From contig JAVHXV010000001.1 of assembly GCA_031119475.1 (NCBI GenBank), forward strand, positions 855,116-919,115: 64,000 bases of DNA, given 5' to 3'. The position numbers and the translations under genes were made by a program. The notes beneath the pieces were generated by a model. The model did no database searches. It was not told the DNA's origin and saw only the letters and a program-made list of their open reading frames with translations. The stretch comes from Pedobacter sp. (GTDB lineage: Bacteria; Bacteroidota; Bacteroidia; Sphingobacteriales; Sphingobacteriaceae). This document shows positions 54,458-63,067 of the stretch, one piece after another. Every line of letters begins with the position of its first letter. The stretch's first letter is position 1.

Positions 54458-54735
54458 TTGCTTTTAGTTTTTGTTACAGATAAAATCATCAAATATTAAG
54501 CCAAATCACTCAATGTCAATTTCTTGGACGACACCGATAATTTCATGCCCTATTGAGATTATATTATGTATACGCTTGAAATCCCATTTTCGTTGCATTG
54601 TGCATGAAAAATTATTAGATATTAATCAAAATTATTAACAACAAAGAATTTAATTTTGTAATATTATATTTATAAAAATTTTATTTTAATAAAATACATT
54701 TATATCGTATTTAATTTTGATGTAGTTTTGGTACT
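54458..54735. other. AT-rich divergent regulatory region with three -7 boxes
   Basis: A 278-base spacer, extremely AT-rich from about 54600. It holds TAATTTTG at 54651-54658 and 54712-54719 and TAGTTTTG at 54723-54730, all matching TAnnTTTG on the plus strand. No gene or tandem repeat is seen. Confidence 0.5.
54723..54730 (+). promoter_or_regulatory. -7 box 5 bases before the outer-membrane operon start
   Basis: TAGTTTTG with TTTA 20 bases upstream is the best-spaced promoter in this region. Transcription would start at about 54735, i.e. at the ATG of the first gene (54736). Confidence 0.4.
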
Positions 54736-55548
54736 ATGCAAACGTTGATACGAAAATATATCCTTCACGCCATCCTTTTCTTCCAATGTGTAGCGCTTAA
54801 GGCACAACAAAATTATGGGCCCAAGATAACTGCCATGGCCAACAATAGCGCAGCAGTGGCAGATGTCTGGAGCGTAAATGGAAATCCAGCTTTAATTACC
54901 TATGTTGAGCAACCGATATTAGCCCTCAATCATCACCACTATGGAACTGAAGAATTAAGCTTACAGGCCATTTCCTTCGTAATTCCCACCAGAAATGATG
55001 CCTTAGGCTTCTATTTTCAGCGATATGGCATTGATGAATATCATGAACTTAAGATCAGCAGTGCATTTGCAAAAAGATGGGGAAATCAATTTTGCATGGC
55101 ACTTAGGTTTAATTATGCCCAGCTCCACATCAAAAATTATGGTTCGGCTCCATCTTATGCCTTTGACATTGGATTAGGCTACGCATTTAGCGAACATTTT
55201 AGCTTGGGACTATACACCAACAATCCCTTTCAACTTAAGAACACCCCAAATATCAATAGTGTGGCCATGCCGGGTTCGATCTATTTGGGCTGTAGCTATC
55301 TGATATCAGACCAAGTAGCAATCGCCACTACGCTAAGCAGCATGGCCAATTCAGGGTTCAATTCAAGTATAGGCATGGACTATCAATTGGCGAAATTCCT
55401 CCGAATAACTGCAGGTATATCCCTTCGGCCTTTTCAGCATTTCTTTGGTTTTGGTTTGCTGTTCAAACAATGGCGTCTCGAATTTGCAATGGCACAAAAC
55501 CCACTTTTAGTAGATAGCCCACAAATTGGTATAGCATATGCATTTTAG
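54736..55548 (+). CDS. PorV/FadL-like outer-membrane beta-barrel protein
   Basis: A 270-residue exported protein (LKAQ signal). The start has MANNSAAVADVWSVNGNPA, the N-terminal signature of PorV/PorQ-like and FadL-like barrels, followed by alternating beta strands (AFDIGLGYAFSEHFSLGLYTNN) and a C-terminal Phe (QIGIAYAF). It overlaps the HhH-barrel gene by 11 bases. In the type IX secretion system PorV is an outer-membrane component, but no other T9SS gene is beside it. First gene of an operon with the HhH-barrel protein and ComEC. Confidence 0.8.
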   Translation: MQTLIRKYILHAILFFQCVALKAQQNYGPKITAMANNSAAVADVWSVNGNPALITYVEQPILALNHHHYGTEELSLQAISFVIPTRNDALGFYFQRYGIDEYHELKISSAFAKRWGNQFCMALRFNYAQLHIKNYGSAPSYAFDIGLGYAFSEHFSLGLYTNNPFQLKNTPNINSVAMPGSIYLGCSYLISDQVAIATTLSSMANSGFNSSIGMDYQLAKFLRITAGISLRPFQHFFGFGLLFKQWRLEFAMAQNPLLVDSPQIGIAYAF

Positions 55549-57568
55549 AATAGTATTGATTTTTCTTTTGATCGGGTTCGAAGCGCATGCCCAATTGCCA
55601 CAAAATTTCATGAAAGAACTCATGGACAATATCGCCGAAAGTCTTCCCGAAGACTATGACCTATCGGAATTGGAAGAGCAACTGACCTACTTCGCCAAGC
55701 ACCCCATTAATCTTCAACATACTAGTCCTGAAGAACTTAAAAAGCTGATCTTCTTATCTCCCTTACAGATCAGCAATTTCTTTACCTATATGAAAGAAAA
55801 TGGCAAATTGGTAGATGTACTGGAGCTTCAGGGTATTCCAAATTTTGATAAACAGACTGTACAAAACCTCCTCCCCTTTGTTACCATCAAAAATGCGGAC
55901 GCTGCAACAGAAATAAATGCTTCCAATTTAAAAGACTTCGGGCACCATGACCTGATTATCCGGTATGCACAAGTTTTGGAAAAACAAAAAGGCTTTAAAA
56001 ATTTAAGCGGGAGCCGCTACTTAGGTTCACCCGAAAAATTGTTATTTCGCTATAAATACACGCTGACTGATCGAATTAGTGCAGCTGTGATATTGGAAAA
56101 AGATGCTGGCGAGTATTTTATCAAGGGAAACAAGCCTTTAATGGATTATCAATCCGCACACCTGGCCATTTATCGCACTGGACATTTTAAAAAAATTATT
56201 GTTGGCGATTACACCTTACAATTTGGCCAAGGCCTAACATTATGGTCCGGTTTTTCATTCGGTAAAGCTCCAGATGTGGCCAGCATGGCCAAAAAGGATG
56301 CTGGATTAAAGGCATACAGTTCTGCAAACGAATATTCCTTTTTAAGGGGCGTTGCATCTGTGCTGAGCTTTGGTTCCATCGACATTACGCCTTTTTATTC
56401 CTTCAAAAAGTTGGATGCCAGCCTGGATCTAAATCTATCCAATCAAGAAACCTTGAGTACAATTTCTGAGACAGGGCTACATCGAACTGCAACAGAATTA
56501 AAAAATAAACACAGCCTTACGCAACAAATATATGGAGCCGCCTTACAGTATCACAATGCCTACAATTTTAATATTGGCCTAGTCGGTTACCGTACGCATT
56601 ACAACAAATTATTTGTACCGGGACCTCAGGCTTACCAAACCTTTAATTTTACGGGAAATCAGCTTGCAAATTTAGGATTGAACTATAGTTACGCCTATAA
56701 AAATTGGTATAGCTTTGGGGAAATAGCCAAAAGTTTTCCTGGAAAAACAGCTTTGCTAAATGGGCTTTTGATCAGTTTATCTGGCAAATTATCCGCTGTT
56801 GTTGTCTATCGAAATTATGCCGTGAAGTATGATTCATTTCTTCAGCAAGCCCTGGCTGAAGGAGGCGACGCAAAAAACGAGAAAGGGTTTTACACAGGCA
56901 TCAACCTCAGCCTGAACAAGACTTGGTTGCTTTCTTTTTATGCAGATTATTTTTGGTTTCCCTGGCTTAAATTTAGGGTGGATGCACCCTCTCAGGGGAA
57001 AGAGATTTTGGGTCAGCTGGCGTTTACCCCAACCAAAAAATTTAAAATGGTTTTCAGATATAAATCAGAAACAAAACAGCAAAATACCGACCTCGATATA
57101 CCAATTAATTTTCTCATTCAATTAAAAAAGGAAGCCTTTCAAACAGACGTCAGTTGGCAACTCGGCTCACGGTTTAAGTTTCAGGACCGAATTGAACTTA
57201 CAAGATTCAAAACAGACTATCATCTGGCAACTTATGGGTATTTGATCTATCAGGACATGGCCTATACCCCTATACTTTCTAAATTGTCGGGCAACATTCG
57301 ATTGGCTTATTTCGATATCCCGTCTTATGAAAACAGGATCTATGCCTACGAAGATGATGTATTGTATAATTTCAGTTTCGGCATGTATTATGGAAAGGGC
57401 TTTCGAACAATTTTTAACCTTAAATATAAACTGGCCAAAAAACTGGATGTATGGTTAAGGCATGCGCTATCTTATTATCCTAAGGTAACCAAGGTTGGTT
57501 CAGGTCTTGATGAAATATCAGGTCCCAAAAAAAATGAAACCAAAGTTCAGCTCCGCTATCAATTTTAA
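55538..57568 (+). CDS. ComEA-like helix-hairpin-helix domain fused to outer-membrane barrel
   Basis: A 676-residue exported protein (FEAHAQ signal). Residues ~55-115 have the ComEA/T2SK-like helix-hairpin-helix pattern: PINLQHTSPEELKKLIFLSP, then ENGKLVDVLELQGIPNFD. The glycines of the classical GIG hairpin are partly replaced. Residues ~130-676 are Tyr/Phe-rich beta strands ending in RYQF, an outer-membrane barrel. The domain could bind DNA at the outer membrane; ComEA does this in other bacteria. It overlaps the preceding gene and is followed after 5 bases by comEC, so a role in DNA uptake is likely but unproven. Confidence 0.85.
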   Translation: MHFRIVLIFLLIGFEAHAQLPQNFMKELMDNIAESLPEDYDLSELEEQLTYFAKHPINLQHTSPEELKKLIFLSPLQISNFFTYMKENGKLVDVLELQGIPNFDKQTVQNLLPFVTIKNADAATEINASNLKDFGHHDLIIRYAQVLEKQKGFKNLSGSRYLGSPEKLLFRYKYTLTDRISAAVILEKDAGEYFIKGNKPLMDYQSAHLAIYRTGHFKKIIVGDYTLQFGQGLTLWSGFSFGKAPDVASMAKKDAGLKAYSSANEYSFLRGVASVLSFGSIDITPFYSFKKLDASLDLNLSNQETLSTISETGLHRTATELKNKHSLTQQIYGAALQYHNAYNFNIGLVGYRTHYNKLFVPGPQAYQTFNFTGNQLANLGLNYSYAYKNWYSFGEIAKSFPGKTALLNGLLISLSGKLSAVVVYRNYAVKYDSFLQQALAEGGDAKNEKGFYTGINLSLNKTWLLSFYADYFWFPWLKFRVDAPSQGKEILGQLAFTPTKKFKMVFRYKSETKQQNTDLDIPINFLIQLKKEAFQTDVSWQLGSRFKFQDRIELTRFKTDYHLATYGYLIYQDMAYTPILSKLSGNIRLAYFDIPSYENRIYAYEDDVLYNFSFGMYYGKGFRTIFNLKYKLAKKLDVWLRHALSYYPKVTKVGSGLDEISGPKKNETKVQLRYQF

Positions 57569-57573
57569 CTACT

Positions 57574-59649
57574 GTGACGTTTCCATCAGAAATCGTATAT
57601 GTTAGGATTTTATTACCCTACCTTTTGGGAATTTACACCGCGCAGTTTTTGTCGGAGCCTTGGCTAGGAATGAGTGGCTTTCTTTACCTCCTATTGATTG
57701 CCTTCCAGATAGGTTACGTCAAGATGAAAGCCTATCGCTTCAAAGGTATAATTGGCCAAGTAATCATGCTTTTTTGGTTTGCATTTGGAATCCTAAATAC
57801 ATTAATATTTACCCTAAAATCTCAACCATTGCACTTCAGCAACTATCCGGCAAAGTATTTAAAAGGTTGGATCTGCAATGAGCCACAGCAGAGCAAAGGA
57901 AATCTTCGCTTTGAAGTAGCTATTGTAAATTCCTTTGCACATCAACATGCAGTTATAACAAGTGGAAAATTGGCCGTGCAGTTAAAGATAGAGCGTGGTA
58001 AACTTAGGCAGCTTAAATATGGGGACGAAGTGATCATACCTTGCAACTATACCAATATAGAGGTACCTTACAATCCTGGTGAATTTGATTACCGAAATTG
58101 GCTAGCCAATAAGCATTTCTATCACCAAACATTTATCCGACAAGATCAGCTCATAACTTTAAGAACCAACGTGGGCAATCCGATTATCGCCTATGCCCTC
58201 GACTCGCGTAAAAGGCAGGTAGACCGTTACCGAAAATTAATTCAAAATAATGAAGCTTTTTCAGTTGCCTCAACCCTGGTCTTAGGTTATCGAGCAGATT
58301 TAAGCCAAGAAACCTTGAATGCCTATAGCAAGACAGGAACAATCCACGCACTTTCCGTTTCTGGCATGCACGTTGGAATTATTTATATTTTCTTAAATTG
58401 GGTATTGTTCTTTTTAGATCGTCATCGTTTACTGAGGATCCTGAAATGCACATTGATCTGTTCATTGATCTGGTATTATGCGCTACTTACCGGATTTTCT
58501 CCTTCGGTGCTGCGATCGGCTATTATGCTTACCGTATTTATTTTAGCAAAAACATTCAATAGGAGTTCCAACAGCTATAATATTTTGGCGTTTACCGCCT
58601 TTAGTCTGTTGATCTATGATCCTATGCTCTTGTGGGATGTGGGCTTTCAATTATCTTTTTTAGCTGTATTTGGTTTGATCTATCTTCAGCCGAAAATCTA
58701 TGCCTGGTTGGTGGTTCCAAATTATTGGCTGGATAGACTTTGGGCGACTGTAGCGATAAGTATAGCTGCACAAGTGGCCACATTCCCTTTGAGCATCTAT
58801 TATTTTCATCAATTTCCGCTGTATTTTATATTCAGCAACCTGTTTATTTTATTGCCCTTAACTGCGATGATGTATCTGGGAATAGGGATTCTGCTGCTAA
58901 ATTTGAATTTTTTGGCACCGATATTTGAATGGATCATCAAGGTTACAAATAGTGGCCTCAAATGGATTGCCGAATTGCCCTTTTCAGGAATCAATGGGAT
59001 ATGGATAGACCAATGGCAATTGCTGTTGCTTTGTATTGCATTAACTTTGTGTATCTTTTCACTTGTTAATTATCAGAAAAAGATACTCTTCACAGCTTTC
59101 GCATTGCTCTGTGTTTTTCAATGTAGTTTAACTTTCCAGAAAATAAATCATCTCCATCAATTGAAAGTATTAGGATTTAGTTTAAGGAAAGATTATGCTA
59201 TGGCATTTATTGAGGGGAGTGCAGCCACTGTGGTCACTAACTTGACCAAAGCTGACCAAAGCTTTGATTTCTTTATCAGGCCAGCCTTAGAAAGTTTGCA
59301 CATTTCGAAAATAACCTGTATCAATTGGGAAACAGACACGACCATCGGAAAATTCTCAAAAAGAGAACACCAGTTAGCTTTTCACCGCTATCATCTCCTC
59401 TTGATCGATTCCTGTTTTGACCAAAAGAAGATTGTTGGCCTACCTTATTTTGATGCGATTTGGATGCACCAAAATCCAAAAAAGAAAATACTTCAATTGA
59501 GAAACGAAGTAATATTCTCTACGCTCATCTCTGATGCTAGCAATAAAGAATTTCTATTGAAAAAAAACACACAAATTGCGAATAAAATCAATCTGCACCA
59601 TTTAGTTTTAAAGAAAAATAAAGCATATTTGGTTAATCTAAATCCCTAG
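57574..59649 (+). CDS. comEC: ComEC/Rec2-family DNA-uptake channel, no MBL domain
   Basis: A 691-residue protein with about ten transmembrane segments. The N-terminal part (DUF4131-like, ~30-185) carries VPYNPGEFDYRNWLANK; the competence domain has the hallmark HALSVSGMHVGIIY and FSPSVLRSAIM, then DPMLLWDVGFQLSFLAVFGL. The C-terminal part (~520-691) lacks the metallo-beta-lactamase HxHxDH motif of B. subtilis ComEC, as in many Bacteroidota. It imports single-stranded DNA across the inner membrane. The start is GTG at 57574, 5 bases after the HhH-barrel gene. Confidence 0.92.
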   Translation: MTFPSEIVYVRILLPYLLGIYTAQFLSEPWLGMSGFLYLLLIAFQIGYVKMKAYRFKGIIGQVIMLFWFAFGILNTLIFTLKSQPLHFSNYPAKYLKGWICNEPQQSKGNLRFEVAIVNSFAHQHAVITSGKLAVQLKIERGKLRQLKYGDEVIIPCNYTNIEVPYNPGEFDYRNWLANKHFYHQTFIRQDQLITLRTNVGNPIIAYALDSRKRQVDRYRKLIQNNEAFSVASTLVLGYRADLSQETLNAYSKTGTIHALSVSGMHVGIIYIFLNWVLFFLDRHRLLRILKCTLICSLIWYYALLTGFSPSVLRSAIMLTVFILAKTFNRSSNSYNILAFTAFSLLIYDPMLLWDVGFQLSFLAVFGLIYLQPKIYAWLVVPNYWLDRLWATVAISIAAQVATFPLSIYYFHQFPLYFIFSNLFILLPLTAMMYLGIGILLLNLNFLAPIFEWIIKVTNSGLKWIAELPFSGINGIWIDQWQLLLLCIALTLCIFSLVNYQKKILFTAFALLCVFQCSLTFQKINHLHQLKVLGFSLRKDYAMAFIEGSAATVVTNLTKADQSFDFFIRPALESLHISKITCINWETDTTIGKFSKREHQLAFHRYHLLLIDSCFDQKKIVGLPYFDAIWMHQNPKKKILQLRNEVIFSTLISDASNKEFLLKKNTQIANKINLHHLVLKKNKAYLVNLNP

Positions 59650-59650
59650 C

Positions 59651-60430
59651 ATGAACGATGCCTTGATTTTATATGATGTTGCCGATCGGATCGCACGGAT
59701 TACCTTGAATCGTGTCGACAAGCGAAACGCGCTCAGTCCGGCATTGATCGGAGAGTTGATCGACTATCTCCTGATAGCGGAAGAAGATGACAATGTCAAA
59801 GTAATTATCCTGAAAGCGAATGGTAATGTTTTTAGCGCAGGAGCAGACCTAGCTTACCTTCAACAGTTACAAGCACATACTTATGAAGAGAATTTGGCCG
59901 ACTCAAATTTGTTAAAAAAACTGCTCACCACCATTTGCTACCTTCCTAAAATTGTGATTGCACAAGTTGAAGGCCACGCCATTGCCGGTGGTTGCGGATT
60001 GGCTACGGTATGTGACGTCATATTTGCTGTTCCTGAAGCTAAATTCGGATATACTGAAGTAAAATTAGGCTTTGTTCCGGCGATCGTATCGTGTTTTCTG
60101 ATGCGGAAAACCAGTGAGACCATTGCCAAGAATTTATTATTGAGCGGAGAACTTTTCTCGGCAGAGGAAGCATTAAAAAATAATCTGATCACTTTTGTAA
60201 CTAAAAAAGAAGAAATTGCTCAAAAGGTAAATTCTTATGCGCAGCATTTATGCAACAATGCCTCGTCAAATGCGTTAATGGTGACTAAGCAGCTTATTAA
60301 TCAAACTACTTATCCCTGGTTGGATAAAAGTCTGGAAATGGCTGTCCAGATCAATGCGAGGGTTAGGGAAAGCAATGATTTTAAACGGGGAATAAGTGCT
60401 TTCCTCAATAGGGATGAAATTAAATGGTAA
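59651..60430 (+). CDS. Enoyl-CoA hydratase/isomerase family protein
   Basis: A 259-residue crotonase-fold protein. The pattern RITLNRVDKRNALS, the oxyanion-hole strings FSAGADLAYLQ and GHAIAGGCGLATVCD, and catalytic-region FGYTEVKLGFVPAIVS with Glu fit enoyl-CoA hydratases/methylglutaconyl-CoA hydratases. It starts 1 base after the comEC stop and is probably co-transcribed with it, though no functional link is obvious. Confidence 0.93.
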   Translation: MNDALILYDVADRIARITLNRVDKRNALSPALIGELIDYLLIAEEDDNVKVIILKANGNVFSAGADLAYLQQLQAHTYEENLADSNLLKKLLTTICYLPKIVIAQVEGHAIAGGCGLATVCDVIFAVPEAKFGYTEVKLGFVPAIVSCFLMRKTSETIAKNLLLSGELFSAEEALKNNLITFVTKKEEIAQKVNSYAQHLCNNASSNALMVTKQLINQTTYPWLDKSLEMAVQINARVRESNDFKRGISAFLNRDEIKW

Positions 60431-60451
60431 ATAACTAAATAAATTAATACA

Positions 60452-61129
60452 ATGTTTAAATCAATGAAAACCGGCGTTTTGGCCATCATCTTAATCGGTA
60501 CTGCTATTATTGCACATGCCCAAAAGAAAATCAATGAAGGAAGTGTGACCTATACAGTGGAGTACGCTCCTACCGCAGAGCAGGAAGCTGCCGTAAAAAA
60601 CATGCCTACTGAGCAGACCATCAAATTTAACGGGAACATTTCTAGATTTGAACTTCAGCAAGGACCTGCAACCATTGCAATCTTGCGCGATGGCATTTCC
60701 AATAATGTACTATTATTGATCGATGTACCCGTTGCACAGATGCAGATTGCTGTAAAGCAAGGAAAAGCTGAATACGAAAAATCAAGAGAAGGCCAACCAA
60801 AACTAAGCGATTTCAAGGCGACAGGTGAAAAGAAAAAAATTGGCGATTACAATGCCGAAAAATATACCTACAAAGACGATAAGGGCAACGCCTACGAACT
60901 TTGGGCAACAACCGATGTCGAATTGCCAACAGGTTTCTCTGGAGAGGATTTTAAAGATGTGAAAGGCACTTTATTGAAGTTTACACAATTTCAGCAAGGA
61001 ATGAAATCTACTTTGACGCTGAAATCAGTAAAAGAAGAGAAAGCTGGACCTTACTCCATGGAAGTACCTAAAGGTTACGATGTTAAAACTATGGAAGAAT
61101 TGATGGCGATGCAAGGTGGTGGCGAATAG
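60452..61129 (+). CDS. DUF4412-like exported protein
   Basis: A 225-residue exported protein (AIIAHAQ signal). The body INEGSVTYTVEYAP, QTIKFNGNISRFEL and NAEKYTYKDDKGNAYELWATTD resembles DUF4412/GLPGLI-like proteins, and also the first gene of this window in general plan. Function unknown. It starts 21 bases after the hydratase gene. Confidence 0.75.
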   Translation: MFKSMKTGVLAIILIGTAIIAHAQKKINEGSVTYTVEYAPTAEQEAAVKNMPTEQTIKFNGNISRFELQQGPATIAILRDGISNNVLLLIDVPVAQMQIAVKQGKAEYEKSREGQPKLSDFKATGEKKKIGDYNAEKYTYKDDKGNAYELWATTDVELPTGFSGEDFKDVKGTLLKFTQFQQGMKSTLTLKSVKEEKAGPYSMEVPKGYDVKTMEELMAMQGGGE

Positions 61130-61177
61130 TTGATCAAACGCACCGGAAAATCAGGCTTTTATTCATCGCATTTTATG

Positions 61178-61185
61178 TAAATTTG
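61178..61185 (+). promoter_or_regulatory. -7 box 5 bases before the LTA-synthase-family start
   Basis: TAAATTTG matches TAnnTTTG and ends 5 bases before ATG 61191. The leader would be at most a few bases. Confidence 0.45.
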
Positions 61186-61190
61186 CAAAG

Positions 61191-63056
61191 ATGTTTAGAA
61201 GCCTGATTTTTTTTGTCCGATTTTTTCTTTTTTGGCTATTGTTCTTTGCCATTGATCGGTTCATTTTTCTCTTTATTTTTCATAAAAAGCTAAGGGCTAT
61301 CCCACTTACCGAAAAAATCGCCACCTTTTATCATGCCTTAAGACTCGACGTTTCTTTTACTGCCTATATGGCGCTTATCCCCCTGCTGTTTTTTCTGTAT
61401 GGCTATGTCAGTAATCGCCGGCAGATTAACCTCAAATGGATAGCGCTCTACAATAAGGTACTTATTGTTCTTTGCAGTTTGATTGCCATCGTTAATTTTA
61501 ACATTTACCGCGAATGGGGCACAAAGATTAACGACAAAGCGATTTCCTTTGCCTTTGATACGCCAAATGAGGCCTTCGCATCCAGTATATCGTCTCCGCT
61601 CCTCCTTTCCTTCTTTGTTTTTTTAATCTTATTGACCTGTGGACTTTACCTACAATTTCGCCTCCTAAAAAAGAAAATCGAATTTGTGGTTACCCCCATT
61701 TGGATAAAAATCCCTGTGATGGTCGTATTGCTTTTCCTGAATTTCCTTTGCATAAGGGGGAGTTTGAGCGTTGCCCCAAACAGCCAGAGCATGGCTTATT
61801 TTTCAGGATACGAAGTCTTAAACCAAGCATCGCTCAATACCGAGTGGAATTTAATGTCGAGCTTGTTGGCAGCAAAGAAAATCCATACCAATCCGTATCC
61901 CTATTTCGACGAAAAGCAGACTGTTCAGGCAGTTTCCGCCCTGTATCATACAGAAAAAGATTCATCGGTATTGATCCTAAAAAATCCGCGGCCAAATGTG
62001 ATCATTTTTATTCTCGAGAGCTTTACGTCCGACCTCACCAAAACATTGGGAAATGAAGATGGGATTACACCCAATTTCGATACCTTGATCAATAAGGGCC
62101 TACTGTTTACGCACATCTATGCTGCAGGAAATAGAACAGATAAAGGATTGATCGGTACCTTGACCGGCTTTCCGACATTAGGAACGGGAAGTATCGTTAA
62201 ATGGCCAGAGAAAATGAAAAAAATTCCAGCTATCAGTCAAAAATTGGCACAGATCGGCTACCGCACCTCTTTTTATTATGGTGGAGAATCTGAATTCGAT
62301 AACTATAAAGCATTTTTATTGAGCCATAATTATCAGAAAGTAGTTGACAAAAATAGTTTCGACAAAAAAGACATGAACTCAAAATGGGGCGCTTACGATG
62401 CGCTGGTCTTTGAAAAGCAACTAAAGGAAATTGATCGTGAGAAGCAGCCATTCTTCTCAACCATCCTATCACTTACCAATCATGAACCTTTCGAATTACC
62501 CGTGAAGCCGAAATTTGGTAATGCAGATATCATTCAAAAATTCAAAAGTACAGCCTATTATACCGATTCCTGTATTGGGGCTTATATGAATGAAGCTAAA
62601 AAACAATCATGGTACAAAAATACCCTGTTTATTTTCGTTGCAGACCATGGCCATCTCTATCCAAAAAACAGGTACGAGATCTTCCAGCCACAACGCTATC
62701 ACATCCCACTTTTGTTTTACGGGGATGTGATTAGAGATGAATTCAAAGGAAAAAAAATGGACAAGGTTGGAAGCCAACAGGATGTTGCAGCAACCTTATT
62801 GCATCAGTTAAATATTCCTGCGAAAGATTTCTTATGGAGCAAAAATTTATTAAATCCTTTTAGCAAGGCTTTCGCGTTCTTTAGCTGGGACAATGGATTG
62901 GCTTTTATCAATGATAAACATTGTGTTACATTTGATAACATTGGGAAAAATATTTTGTACAATAGTAATCCTAAGGACTCCGTTCAGACCAATCAAATTT
63001 TAAAACAGGGACAAGCCTATTTACAACTTGCTTATCAACAATTTATAAAACTATAA
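61191..63056 (+). CDS. LTA-synthase-family membrane sulfatase/phosphotransferase
   Basis: A 621-residue protein. The N-terminal third (~1-185) has five transmembrane helices; the rest is an alkaline-phosphatase-superfamily domain with NVIIFILESFTSD, the nucleophile region GNRTDKGLIGTLTGF with Thr, and FVADHGHLYP with metal-binding Asp/His. These proteins transfer phosphoglycerol or phosphoethanolamine to envelope glycans or lipids; Bacteroidota lack lipoteichoic acid, so the substrate is different. Confidence 0.92.
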   Translation: MFRSLIFFVRFFLFWLLFFAIDRFIFLFIFHKKLRAIPLTEKIATFYHALRLDVSFTAYMALIPLLFFLYGYVSNRRQINLKWIALYNKVLIVLCSLIAIVNFNIYREWGTKINDKAISFAFDTPNEAFASSISSPLLLSFFVFLILLTCGLYLQFRLLKKKIEFVVTPIWIKIPVMVVLLFLNFLCIRGSLSVAPNSQSMAYFSGYEVLNQASLNTEWNLMSSLLAAKKIHTNPYPYFDEKQTVQAVSALYHTEKDSSVLILKNPRPNVIIFILESFTSDLTKTLGNEDGITPNFDTLINKGLLFTHIYAAGNRTDKGLIGTLTGFPTLGTGSIVKWPEKMKKIPAISQKLAQIGYRTSFYYGGESEFDNYKAFLLSHNYQKVVDKNSFDKKDMNSKWGAYDALVFEKQLKEIDREKQPFFSTILSLTNHEPFELPVKPKFGNADIIQKFKSTAYYTDSCIGAYMNEAKKQSWYKNTLFIFVADHGHLYPKNRYEIFQPQRYHIPLLFYGDVIRDEFKGKKMDKVGSQQDVAATLLHQLNIPAKDFLWSKNLLNPFSKAFAFFSWDNGLAFINDKHCVTFDNIGKNILYNSNPKDSVQTNQILKQGQAYLQLAYQQFIKL

Positions 63057-63067
63057 CTGACTAATTA

